Source: an uncultured Eubacteriales bacterium (GTDB lineage Bacteria; Bacillota; Clostridia; Oscillospirales; CAG-272). From it: 8,435 nucleotides of DNA. The notes under the pieces are model-generated. The model worked only from the letters and a program-made list of their open reading frames with translations, was not told the DNA's origin and ran no database searches. This document shows, piece after piece, positions 1 to 6,023 of this stretch (its first letter is position 1; each line of letters opens with the position of its first letter). The DNA lies in assembly GCA_934417455.1 (NCBI GenBank), contig CAKRWK010000039.1, forward strand, positions 1 to 8,435. Direction: 5' to 3'. A program made the translations under genes and the position numbers.

Positions 1-22
1 GAAGTGGAAAAAGCAAGGAAAA

Positions 23-60
23 AAAGTGCACAAAATTTCGGAGCAAATTTTGTGCACTTT
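23..60. repeat. Perfect 16-bp inverted repeat (terminator or operator)
   Basis: The arms at 23-38 and 45-60 are exact reverse complements (AAAGTGCACAAAATTT and its complement) around a 6-base loop, CGGAGC. Read on the minus strand, the hairpin is followed by a run of T (complement of the A run at 19-25), so it could be a second, back-up terminator behind the one at 143-190. Read on the plus strand only three T follow, which makes a weak terminator for anything entering from the left edge. It ends 5 bases before the -35 box of the plus-strand promoter at 66-94, so it could also be a protein-binding site acting on that promoter. The sequence does not decide between these roles. Confidence 0.75.
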
Positions 61-65
61 GCGGA

Positions 66-94
66 TTGACAAAGCCGGGGAAACATGGTACAAT
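66..94 (+). promoter_or_regulatory. Consensus housekeeping promoter, plus strand
   Basis: TTGACA at 66-71 and TACAAT at 89-94 are separated by exactly 17 bases, a near-perfect vegetative sigma-factor promoter. Transcription would start near 100-102 and run rightward. No plus-strand protein gene follows; the transcript would meet the terminator at 143-190 almost at once. The hexamers and spacing match those of the minus-strand promoter at 1498-1526. Confidence 0.75.
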
Positions 95-100
95 AAAAAG

Positions 101-188
101 GTAGGCAAAGCGCGGAGGAACCGTCGGACGGCATTTTCAGCCAAAAAGCCGGGCGCACTGAAACATTTCGGTGCGCCCGACTTTTCTT
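101..188 (+). ncRNA. Candidate small RNA of about 88 nt, no known family recognised
   Basis: This is the interval between a consensus promoter (66-94) and a strong intrinsic terminator (143-190). The 5' half is purine-rich and carries GGAGG at 114-118. No ATG, GTG or TTG lies at a usable distance behind that GGAGG, so a short peptide gene is unlikely. The 3' half is the terminator hairpin followed by TTTTCTTTT. I see no tRNA, 4.5S/SRP, 6S or tmRNA signature. The RNA converges on the GH109-like gene and overlaps the end of its transcript in the shared terminator, so it could pair with that 3' end or act elsewhere. The start and end are inferred from the promoter and the T-tract. It could also be a non-functional short transcript. 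Confidence 0.45.
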
Positions 189-190
189 TT
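143..190. terminator. Bidirectional intrinsic terminator
   Basis: The arms at 148-158 and 171-181 form an 11-bp GC-rich stem with one G-T pair (core GGGCGCAC / GTGCGCCC). The 12-base loop can itself pair partly. On the plus strand TTTTCTTTT follows at 182-190; on the minus strand TTTTT follows (complement of 143-147). It lies 9 bases beyond the stop codon of the GH109-like gene and serves as terminator for that gene and for the candidate small RNA coming the other way. Confidence 0.88.
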
Positions 191-198
191 GCAAAAGG

Positions 199-1440
199 TC
201 AGTTCTTTTCGATATGAGGAAGCGGGAGAACGTCCTCGGGGGTACGGGTTTTATAGGCGCCGTCGGTGAAATCGGGAATTTCGACGGGGGCGCCGTTGGC
301 TTTGATGGACTGTTCGGTCAGGTAAGTAATGCTCATCCATGCGGCGGCGTCGTAGACGTCAATCGGCATGGGTTTTCCCTCGCGAAGGCAATCGACAAAG
401 GCCTCAAACTCGAACCAGTCCATACCGCCGTGACCGGCGGCCAGTGCCTGCGGGTCGGCGTGTTTCCAGACCTCGGGCAGGTATTCGGCGTAATTCTGCG
501 CGTTGTGATTATTGATGGCATACGTTTTCCACGTGTCGAAAAACTCGTCAAAACCGGCATTGTCCAGCATGACCATATCGTTGTCCTGATTGTACATACC
601 CTTCGTGCCGCGCACGGTGAATTCTCTCGAATAATAGCGCGGGAGGGTGGTATCAAGCCGCAGGCTGATAAGTTCGCCGCCCTCGCAGGTAATGAGGGTT
701 TCGACGATGTCGCCCTGCGTGAACGCGCGGTCTTTCAGGTAGGCAAGTTCGGGCTTGTCCTGCACATAGGCATGCAGACCGAGCGCCTTCGACGAACGGG
801 ACGTGAGCGAGCACATGCGGTTGCCGCGCGTGATGTTGAGCAGGCGGGCAATGGGGCCGAGTTCGTGGGTCGGGTAGTTATCGCAGTTGTGCGTGGAATA
901 CTCATGCAGACGGTAATGACGGTTGATGTCCCCCTTCGCGACTTCCTCGCGCAGGTCGTGGGCATAGCAACCGTGGCAATACACGACGTCGCCGAACAGG
1001 CCGTTGCGCACCAGCGCGGTGGCAAGAAGTTCGTCGCGGTTGTAACAGCAGTTTTCCATCAACATGAAGGGCGTTTTCGTTTCTTCATAGCAACGGATAA
1101 GGTCGCGGCACTCCTTTTCGGTGTATGCGCCGCCGACTTCCATAGCGGTGGCAATGCCGCGGCGCATGGCATCCATAGACACGGGCACATGTGCCGTCCA
1201 TGACGTGGCAACCAACACAGCGTCGGGCTTCACGGCGTCGAACATTTCGTTATGGTCGGTAAACACGGGAGGTTTTCCCTTCCCGTTTTTGTCGAGCCTT
1301 GCGGAGAGCGACGCGGCTTTGTCTTCGTATGTATCGCACAGGCCGACCACCGTGACATCGGGCAGTTTGGAAACAACATTTTCCGTCAGCCATGTGCCGC
1401 GGCATCCGCATCCGCAAACCGCAAATCTGATAGTTTTCAT
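199..1440 (-). CDS. GH109-like protein of the Gfo/Idh/MocA fold (possible NAD-dependent glycosidase)
   Basis: A 413-residue protein with an N-terminal Rossmann domain (GCGCRG at 10-15) and a C-terminal Gfo/Idh/MocA-type domain. The usual EKP lysine motif is absent; AMEVGG (99-104) stands in its place. Instead it carries features I associate with GH109, the alpha-N-acetylgalactosaminidases that use bound NAD+ in a redox-neutral mechanism: MENCCYNR (128-135), YAHDLR (159-164), NYPTHELGPI (188-197) and RGNR (205-208). Glu129, Tyr159, Arg177, Tyr189, His192 and Tyr270 fall where I recall the active-site residues of the Elizabethkingia enzyme NagA. No signal peptide is seen, so a cytoplasmic enzyme is likely, perhaps acting on imported glycosides. 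The ATG at 1440 is preferred over upstream in-frame codons because GAGG precedes it by 5 bases. It has its own promoter (1498-1526). Fold assignment is strong; substrate and glycosidase activity are inferred, and an ordinary dehydrogenase remains possible. Confidence 0.85.
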   Translation of the reverse strand: MKTIRFAVCGCGCRGTWLTENVVSKLPDVTVVGLCDTYEDKAASLSARLDKNGKGKPPVFTDHNEMFDAVKPDAVLVATSWTAHVPVSMDAMRRGIATAMEVGGAYTEKECRDLIRCYEETKTPFMLMENCCYNRDELLATALVRNGLFGDVVYCHGCYAHDLREEVAKGDINRHYRLHEYSTHNCDNYPTHELGPIARLLNITRGNRMCSLTSRSSKALGLHAYVQDKPELAYLKDRAFTQGDIVETLITCEGGELISLRLDTTLPRYYSREFTVRGTKGMYNQDNDMVMLDNAGFDEFFDTWKTYAINNHNAQNYAEYLPEVWKHADPQALAAGHGGMDWFEFEAFVDCLREGKPMPIDVYDAAAWMSITYLTEQSIKANGAPVEIPDFTDGAYKTRTPEDVLPLPHIEKN

Positions 1441-1452
1441 ACAACCTCTTTC

Positions 1453-1475
1453 CGGGGGATACATCTGTGCCCCCG
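1453..1475 (-). promoter_or_regulatory. Small GC hairpin in the 5' leader of the GH109-like gene
   Basis: The leader transcript contains CGGGGG, an 11-base spacer and CCCCCG, a perfect 6-bp GC stem ending directly upstream of the GGAAAGAGG ribosome site. It may affect translation or RNA stability. No run of T follows, so it is not a terminator, and I recognise no riboswitch class. Confidence 0.4.
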
Positions 1476-1497
1476 CCTCTTTAATCTTTTCGGTTCT

Positions 1498-1528
1498 ATT
1501 GTAGCACGGCAATATTGTATTGTCAATA
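1498..1528 (-). promoter_or_regulatory. Consensus promoter of the GH109-like gene with clustered half-sites
   Basis: On the minus strand TTGACA (1526-1521) and TACAAT (1503-1498) are 17 bases apart, giving a start near 1491 and a leader of about 50 bases. Three 5-base half-sites alternate across the -35 box and spacer: CAATA at 1510-1514, TATTG at 1518-1522 and CAATA at 1524-1528 in plus-strand reading. The last two form the perfect inverted repeat TATTGTCAATA. This is a plausible operator for a repressor, though AT-rich promoters give such repeats by chance. Confidence 0.82.
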
Positions 1529-1567
1529 GGTTGTTTTCATTTTCTGTGGGCAAAATATTGTCTTTTT

Positions 1568-2833
1568 TCAGAACAGGCCGTGTAAAATTTCCGTGATGAA
1601 CGCCGTGTCTGAAAAATGGCCTTTGGCCGTCAGGAGGCAATTGTCGAAGCGGAAAATCTCGCGGGCAATCTCGGAGAGACGCTCGGGCGTGACGGCGGCA
1701 TAGGCAGCCTTGCGGTCCTCAAGGCTTTCGTAAGGACAGCCGAGCACATGCACGTCGTAGGCAAAGGTGAAATTGAGTTCGGCGGCATCGTCGTAAAGAA
1801 GGCCGTTGTTATCAACATACGTCGCACGCGGAATTTCCTCTTCTTTCGGGGGCGTCTCGCCGATCTCGCGCAGAAGGCGGACGGAACAGGCCAGCGCCTC
1901 TTTCAGGTCTTTCGGTTTGACCTCGAAGGAGAAGGAGAAATTACCGATAGTGCGGTATCGGTCCACCGAACCGCCGATATCATAGCACAGGCCGCGCCGC
2001 TCGCTCATCTCAAGAAAGAATCTCGCGTTGTATCCGGTGAAAAGCAGGTCGTAGAGCAGGTCGCATTCGGCCGGGGTCACTTTCGTCATGTCCACATCGA
2101 AATTGAAGCGCATGACGGTATAATCGGCCGCTTTGACGCGCACGGCGCCGAAACGCTGACCGAAAGCCGCCGGCCGGGGCATGACGTTTTCCCGACGGAC
2201 GCCGTGCGTGACGGGACAACTTTCGAGCGCGCGCAGGAACGCGGGAATATCCGCCTCCGAGACGCGCCCTGTCACATAGAAGAAAATATTTTCCGCGCAC
2301 ATGACTTCCTCGCGGTAAAGTTCCAGTGCCGAGCGGGAGATGGTGGCGATAGAGGTGGCCGTGCCGACAATCGGGTAACGTCCCGTGCCGTCCGGATAGA
2401 GAGCGGCCGCCGTAAAATTGGACAGGGATGTCCGCTCGTCCCCTTCCCTGATTTCCGCCTTGACGCGGCGTCTTTCGGCTTCCATTTCGGGCGTCGGTAA
2501 TTCCAGTGCCGAGAAAAGTTCCGTCAGAAGGCCGACACCGACGAAAAAGCGTTCGGCCGCGCCGCTGACATAGAACTGTATCATGTCACGATACGTGGAC
2601 GCATTGAATTCCAGACCGTATTTGTCAAGCATCCGGTACAGGTTACCCTTCATACGATAGTTGATGTTCCGGATGGCAATGTGTTCAAGAAAATGCGTCA
2701 TACCCTGTGTGTCTTCGTTCTCATACAGACTTCCCGCCCGGACGTAGAGGGACATATGAAACCCGTGCAAAGCCATATTCGGATAAAAATATACGTCAAT
2801 TCCGGATGATGTTTTACGGTGAATTTCGCCCAT
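1568..2833 (-). CDS. M16-family zinc metallopeptidase
   Basis: A 421-residue protein of the insulinase/processing-peptidase family. The inverted zinc motif HFLEH is at 47-51 (ligands His47 and His51, catalytic Glu50). The expected third ligand, Glu127 in VKAEI, lies 76 residues later. The C-terminal half has ERRGLCY (278-284), the conserved Arg/Tyr region of the second M16 domain, so both domains are in one chain and it looks intact. No signal peptide is visible, suggesting a cytoplasmic peptidase that degrades or processes peptides. The ATG at 2833 is chosen because AAAGGAG lies 10 bases upstream; an in-frame TTG further up would place that site inside the gene. It sits directly behind the terminator of the acyl-CoA synthetase gene with no promoter of its own visible, and no terminator is seen after it. 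Many Firmicutes carry M16 genes in pairs; only one is present here. Confidence 0.9.
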   Translation of the reverse strand: MGEIHRKTSSGIDVYFYPNMALHGFHMSLYVRAGSLYENEDTQGMTHFLEHIAIRNINYRMKGNLYRMLDKYGLEFNASTYRDMIQFYVSGAAERFFVGVGLLTELFSALELPTPEMEAERRRVKAEIREGDERTSLSNFTAAALYPDGTGRYPIVGTATSIATISRSALELYREEVMCAENIFFYVTGRVSEADIPAFLRALESCPVTHGVRRENVMPRPAAFGQRFGAVRVKAADYTVMRFNFDVDMTKVTPAECDLLYDLLFTGYNARFFLEMSERRGLCYDIGGSVDRYRTIGNFSFSFEVKPKDLKEALACSVRLLREIGETPPKEEEIPRATYVDNNGLLYDDAAELNFTFAYDVHVLGCPYESLEDRKAAYAAVTPERLSEIAREIFRFDNCLLTAKGHFSDTAFITEILHGLF

Positions 2834-2852
2834 TCTGCAAGCACTCCTTTGC

Positions 2853-2891
2853 AAAAACAGCCACAGCAGAGAGAAACTGACTGCGGCTGTT
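2853..2891 (-). terminator. Intrinsic terminator after the acyl-CoA synthetase gene
   Basis: On the minus strand AACAGCCGCAG (2891-2881) pairs with CTGTGGCTGTT (2866-2856) in an 11-bp stem with one G-T pair. The loop is 14 bases and TTTTT closes it. It lies 13 bases past the synthetase stop. The ribosome site of the M16 peptidase (2844-2850) begins only two bases after the T-tract, so it may act as a leaky terminator or attenuator between the two genes. Confidence 0.82.
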
Positions 2892-2904
2892 CATATTTTT
2901 GATG

Positions 2905-4632
2905 TCAATCTATGGATTTGTCGATGGCAAAACGGGTAATTTTTCTCGAAGTGTTTTTCGGAAATTCCTCGTTTCTGATTTTGACTTTACCGACAGCCTT
3001 GTAAGACACGTTCTTCTTGTTGATGTTGCGGATGGCATCCTCGAAATACTTCTGCACGTCTTCGATGCCATGCGCCTTCAGACCGTCAAAGTCGGGATAA
3101 ATTTCGGCAACGATAACCTCTTTCGTCGCGTCGGATTTGCTTTCGCCTGCATACACGACAACCTCGTTTACGCCGTACACGCCCTGAATATCCGTCTCGA
3201 TTTCCTCGGGATAGACATTTTTACCGTTGGAGAAGATAATGAGGTTTTTCAGACGGCCGGTAATGTAAATCCACTGGTCGTTGCCCTCGGTGACGATTTT
3301 GCCGTAGTCGCCCGTGTGGAAATAGCCTTCCTCGTCGATGGCGGCCTTGGTGGCTTCCTCGTTGCGGAAGTAACCGAGCATGACGTTCGGTCCGGTATAG
3401 GCGATTTCGCCTTCGCCGTTCTCGTCGGGGTCGACGATTTTCACGCGGCCGCCGATGATGGGCAGACCGACGGAACCTGTCTTGCGGTACTCGTTTCTGT
3501 TGCAGGAAATGAGCGGCGCGCATTCCGTAATGCCGTAGCCGTTCAGGATGACAATACCGACGGACTCGAAGAAGTCGATAATGTCCTGATTGAGTGCGGC
3601 ACCGCCGCAGATAATCATTTCGACGTTACCGCCGAAAGCCGCGCGCACGGATTTGAAGAGGGGACCGCGCAGGTCGATGCCGATTTTGCGAAGCCCGTTC
3701 GACAGACGGATCATGCGGCGCAGGGTGCCGAGTTTGCCGGACTTCTCCGCCGTGGCGATAATGCGTTTGTAGAACGTTTCGACGAACAGGGGCACGAGAA
3801 TCAGGTGGGTCGGACGAAAGTCCGCCAGTTCCTTGACGATATATTTGAGACCGGAGGAGATGTAAATCTCACAGCCCTGCGAATAGTGTCCGACGAAATT
3901 GACCGTCGAGCCGAAGGTATGGTGCGGCGGCAGGACACACATGGTCTTATAGGTAATCTGGAAATTGTACATGCCCTGCTCCATGTCCGAACAGATGTTC
4001 TTCTGGGAGAGCATGACGCCTTTGCCCTTGCCGGTGGTGCCGGAGGTAAAGACGATGGAGGCCAACTTGTCAATGTCGATTTTGTAGTCAAAATAGGAAC
4101 GGTCGCCGGCGGCCAGACGGGCGGCACCGGTTTCTTTCAGTTTGGCAAGCGTCAGGGGGCAGTCGCCGTTCGCATTCATGCAGACCCACGTTCTGACAAC
4201 GGGCGTGGCGGCGCGCAGGTCGTCCAGTTTCTTCTCAATCACGGAAGAATAGATGACAAACTCGCACTCGGCGGTGTTGATAATCGACGCCATGTCGGCC
4301 GCGGGAAGTTCCTTATCCATCGGCACGGTGACGGCGCCCATGCTCATGAGCGCGAAATAGGTGAAAATCCATTCGGCGGACGCCTCGCCGATAATGGCGA
4401 CGGTCTTGTCACGCATGCCCATGGCGACAAACTCCGTGGCCAGCGCACGGATGTAGTCGCGACCTTCGGCATAAGTATAATGCAGAGGTTCGTGGTCAAG
4501 CGGGTTTCTCTTATATGTGATGGCATAGCGGTCGGGATAACGGTCGGCCACGTTTTCGACCATCTCGCGAAAGTCTTTGAAATGCGTGGTCTCGTAGAGC
4601 GGATAATTGGCTTTTCTGTTCTTATAGGCCAT
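2905..4632 (-). CDS. AMP-forming acyl-CoA synthetase (long-chain fatty-acid ligase type)
   Basis: A 575-residue member of the adenylate-forming (ANL) superfamily. It would activate a carboxylic acid, probably a fatty acid, with ATP to an acyl-AMP and then transfer it to CoA. In order: the phosphate-binding motif TSGTTGKGKG (196-205), GYGITE (365-370), the ribose-binding TGD (440-442), the hinge GRLKN (459-463), and a C-terminal PKNTSRKITR (558-567) whose Lys564 matches the catalytic lysine. The length suits the long-chain ligases, and no membrane segment or signal peptide is seen. The ATG at 4632 has AAGGA about 10 bases upstream. It has its own promoter (4698-4726) and terminator (2853-2891), so it is probably monocistronic apart from read-through. 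Chain-length specificity, and whether the acceptor is CoA or a carrier protein, cannot be read from the sequence. Confidence 0.93.
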   Translation of the reverse strand: MAYKNRKANYPLYETTHFKDFREMVENVADRYPDRYAITYKRNPLDHEPLHYTYAEGRDYIRALATEFVAMGMRDKTVAIIGEASAEWIFTYFALMSMGAVTVPMDKELPAADMASIINTAECEFVIYSSVIEKKLDDLRAATPVVRTWVCMNANGDCPLTLAKLKETGAARLAAGDRSYFDYKIDIDKLASIVFTSGTTGKGKGVMLSQKNICSDMEQGMYNFQITYKTMCVLPPHHTFGSTVNFVGHYSQGCEIYISSGLKYIVKELADFRPTHLILVPLFVETFYKRIIATAEKSGKLGTLRRMIRLSNGLRKIGIDLRGPLFKSVRAAFGGNVEMIICGGAALNQDIIDFFESVGIVILNGYGITECAPLISCNRNEYRKTGSVGLPIIGGRVKIVDPDENGEGEIAYTGPNVMLGYFRNEEATKAAIDEEGYFHTGDYGKIVTEGNDQWIYITGRLKNLIIFSNGKNVYPEEIETDIQGVYGVNEVVVYAGESKSDATKEVIVAEIYPDFDGLKAHGIEDVQKYFEDAIRNINKKNVSYKAVGKVKIRNEEFPKNTSRKITRFAIDKSID

Positions 4633-4656
4633 AAATTTGCATCCTTCTTCTTGTTT

Positions 4657-4693
4657 GTCGGTCTGCGTTTTTGCATGGAAAATACAAACCGAC
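4657..4693 (-). promoter_or_regulatory. Inverted repeat in the 5' leader of the acyl-CoA synthetase gene
   Basis: The plus-strand arms GTCGGTCTG (4657-4665) and CAAACCGAC (4685-4693) pair as 6 bp, one mismatch and 2 bp across a 19-base loop. The repeat begins about 5 bases after the -10 box, so it covers the predicted transcription start. It could be an operator for a repressor (for example one sensing acyl-CoA) or a leader hairpin. No U-tract follows. The assignment is speculative. Confidence 0.35.
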
Positions 4694-4697
4694 TCTT

Positions 4698-4726
4698 ATT
4701 TTATCACGTTTGGAAGAAAAAGTCAA
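4698..4726 (-). promoter_or_regulatory. Promoter of the acyl-CoA synthetase gene
   Basis: On the minus strand TTGACT (4726-4721) and TAAAAT (4703-4698) are 17 bases apart, close to the vegetative consensus. The -35 box contains the TGA stop codon (4725-4723) of the upstream YjjB-like exporter gene, so the two units are packed end to end with no space for a terminator between them. Confidence 0.8.
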
Positions 4727-5196
4727 GAGCGAGGAAAAATTCTGTTGTTTTCTCCGTGTTCTCCCTTCGGACGGAAAACAAAACGGAAAATCACAGAAGC
4801 GAGAAGCGAGGCGACGATGATACCGGCGGCGATACCGATACAGACCTGCAGCGTCTGTGTTCCGTACGCCCCGGCCGCGGCATAATCGCCGACAATACAG
4901 CCGTAAATGGTCTTGTAGAGAAGCGCGCCCGGCGCCAGCACAATCACGGCCGGCGTCAGATAAGAAACCACGGGTGCTTTGCCGACGCGCGCGGCCGTCT
5001 CGCAGTAGAGCGTGACGACGAACGTCGCCACGGCGTTGGCGACGAACTCGCCGAGAAACACAAACGGCAGATACGCGCCGATGGCAACAAGACCGCCGAG
5101 GCAGACCCACGGCAGGCGGCGCGGCCGTACGCCGAACACAATGGCAAAGCCGAGAGAAACAAAAATGGCCGAAAGACATTTGATAACGTAATACAC
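4723..5196 (-). CDS. ThrE-type exporter, small subunit (YjjB-like, ThrE_2/DUF3815)
   Basis: A 157-residue, very hydrophobic protein with about four membrane segments (near 5-22, 30-48, 52-66 and 80-97) and a fifth near 115-138. The stretch ARVGKAPVVSYLTPAVIVLAPG-like (69-90) and the overall length match the YjjB half of the threonine/serine exporter family. It is expected to work in the inner membrane with the larger ThrE/YjjP-like protein encoded 10 bases upstream, exporting small amino or dicarboxylic acids. The start is the GTG at 5196, not upstream in-frame codons, because AAGGAGG lies 5 bases before it. The stop codon lies within the promoter of the next gene. Family assignment rests on pattern and context; the substrate is not determinable. 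Confidence 0.85.
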   Translation of the reverse strand: MYYVIKCLSAIFVSLGFAIVFGVRPRRLPWVCLGGLVAIGAYLPFVFLGEFVANAVATFVVTLYCETAARVGKAPVVSYLTPAVIVLAPGALLYKTIYGCIVGDYAAAGAYGTQTLQVCIGIAAGIIVASLLASVIFRFVFRPKGEHGENNRIFPRS

Positions 5197-5201
5197 GGTG
5201 C

Positions 5202-5208
5202 CCTCCTT
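5202..5208 (-). promoter_or_regulatory. Ribosome binding site that fixes a GTG start
   Basis: AAGGAGG on the minus strand overlaps the TAA stop of the upstream ThrE-like gene (5209-5207) and stands 5 bases before the GTG at 5196. This near-perfect site settles the start of the YjjB-like subunit and suggests translational coupling of the two exporter subunits. Confidence 0.8.
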
Positions 5209-5974
5209 ATACCCGCAGAAGCAGCATGGCCGCGGCAAAGCCGAGGGCAATCATCAGCGCAATCATCAGCGACTGAAACATGCGCATCATGCCGGAAAGC
5301 ATGTCGCCCGAGAGCATGTCGCGAAAGGAATTGCCGAGCGACAGCCCCGGAATCAGAATCATGATGGTGCCGGAAACCATGGGGTCGGTGTTTTCCCCGA
5401 CGCCGAGCCTGATCAGCAAAAGGCCGACCACGCCGCCGATAAAGGAACTGATCAGCGTGACAATCATGGGATTGACGCGCGCCGGCGCATGTCGGTCGCA
5501 CAGAGCGACGCACAGCGTGGCCGCCCCGGCGCACACGGCGTCCCGCCACGTTCCGCCGAAAAACACGGCGGACGCGCCGCCGACCAGAACAGCGACGAGA
5601 TAATACAGCCACGCGGGATAGGGACGGTGATGTTTCATCTCCGTGATACGTGCATGCACCTCTGCGATGGGAACTTCCCCGGCGCAGAGATGACGGGAGA
5701 GGTCGTTGAGACGCTCGAGCATCTGCATATTGTTCGTCGTGCGGATGATGCGGCGCATCTGCTGACAGGTGGTGCCGTCCGCCATGCGCACCGACGCAAT
5801 GATAAGAGAGGTGATGGTGAACACTTCGACATGTTTCGCGCCGAACGCGTACCCGATGCGTTCCACCGTGTCCTCCACGCGGTGAATCTCACCGCCGTTT
5901 TTTAAGATATGTTCGCCGATGTCGAGCGCGGCGCACAAAAGTTCGTCTGCCGACACCGCCTGTAAAACTTCCAT
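5207..5974 (-). CDS. ThrE-type exporter, large subunit (YjjP-like, ThrE/DUF1212)
   Basis: A 255-residue protein in two parts. The soluble N-terminal region (about 1-115) has the family pattern ILKNGGEIHRVEDT (23-36) and GAKHVEVFTITS (45-56). The C-terminal region has about five membrane segments (near 120-138, 145-160, 170-190, 199-215 and 231-253) with NPMIV (168-172) and a PGLSLGNSFRDMLSGD-type segment (209-224). This is the ThrE/YjjP half of the threonine/serine exporter family; in actinobacterial ThrE the two halves are fused, while here they are separate adjacent genes, as in YjjP/YjjB. The ATG at 5974 is chosen because GGAGG lies 8 bases upstream; an alternative start 22 codons earlier lacks this support. 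The GGAGG can pair with CCTC just upstream in a 4-bp, 3-base-loop hairpin, which may lower initiation. It follows the anchored hypothetical gene by 49 bases. Confidence 0.9.
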   Translation of the reverse strand: MEVLQAVSADELLCAALDIGEHILKNGGEIHRVEDTVERIGYAFGAKHVEVFTITSLIIASVRMADGTTCQQMRRIIRTTNNMQMLERLNDLSRHLCAGEVPIAEVHARITEMKHHRPYPAWLYYLVAVLVGGASAVFFGGTWRDAVCAGAATLCVALCDRHAPARVNPMIVTLISSFIGGVVGLLLIRLGVGENTDPMVSGTIMILIPGLSLGNSFRDMLSGDMLSGMMRMFQSLMIALMIALGFAAAMLLLRV

Positions 5975-6023
5975 AAAGAAGCCTCCGAGAGGAAAATGTA
6001 CATGATTGTTTGCTTTTCTTGCG

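Noticed and set aside
112..130. GGAGGAACCGTC resembling the GAGGAAAGTCC signature of RNase P RNA
   Set aside because: The match is imperfect and the transcript ends after about 88 bases, far too short for RNase P RNA; the other conserved regions are absent.
26..217. A 63-codon plus-strand frame starting at GTG
   Set aside because: Its start lies inside the perfect palindrome, it has no ribosome site, and it runs through a promoter and a terminator.
214..1203. A 329-codon plus-strand open frame
   Set aside because: It is fully antisense to the GH109-like gene and has no recognisable domain.
2895..2920. TTGACA on the minus strand at the end of the synthetase gene as a promoter for the M16 peptidase
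   Set aside because: No acceptable -10 box lies 16-18 bases away; the hexamer overlaps the synthetase stop codon and falls upstream of the terminator.
2899..5364. An 821-codon open frame on the plus strand
   Set aside because: It lies antisense to three well-supported genes, ignores their boundaries, has no ribosome site or family motif, and is low in complexity. It arises from codon bias on the other strand.
4956..5612. Other-frame minus-strand open frames over the exporter genes
   Set aside because: They are rich in Arg and Ala, lack motifs, and overlap two genes with clear membrane-protein signatures.
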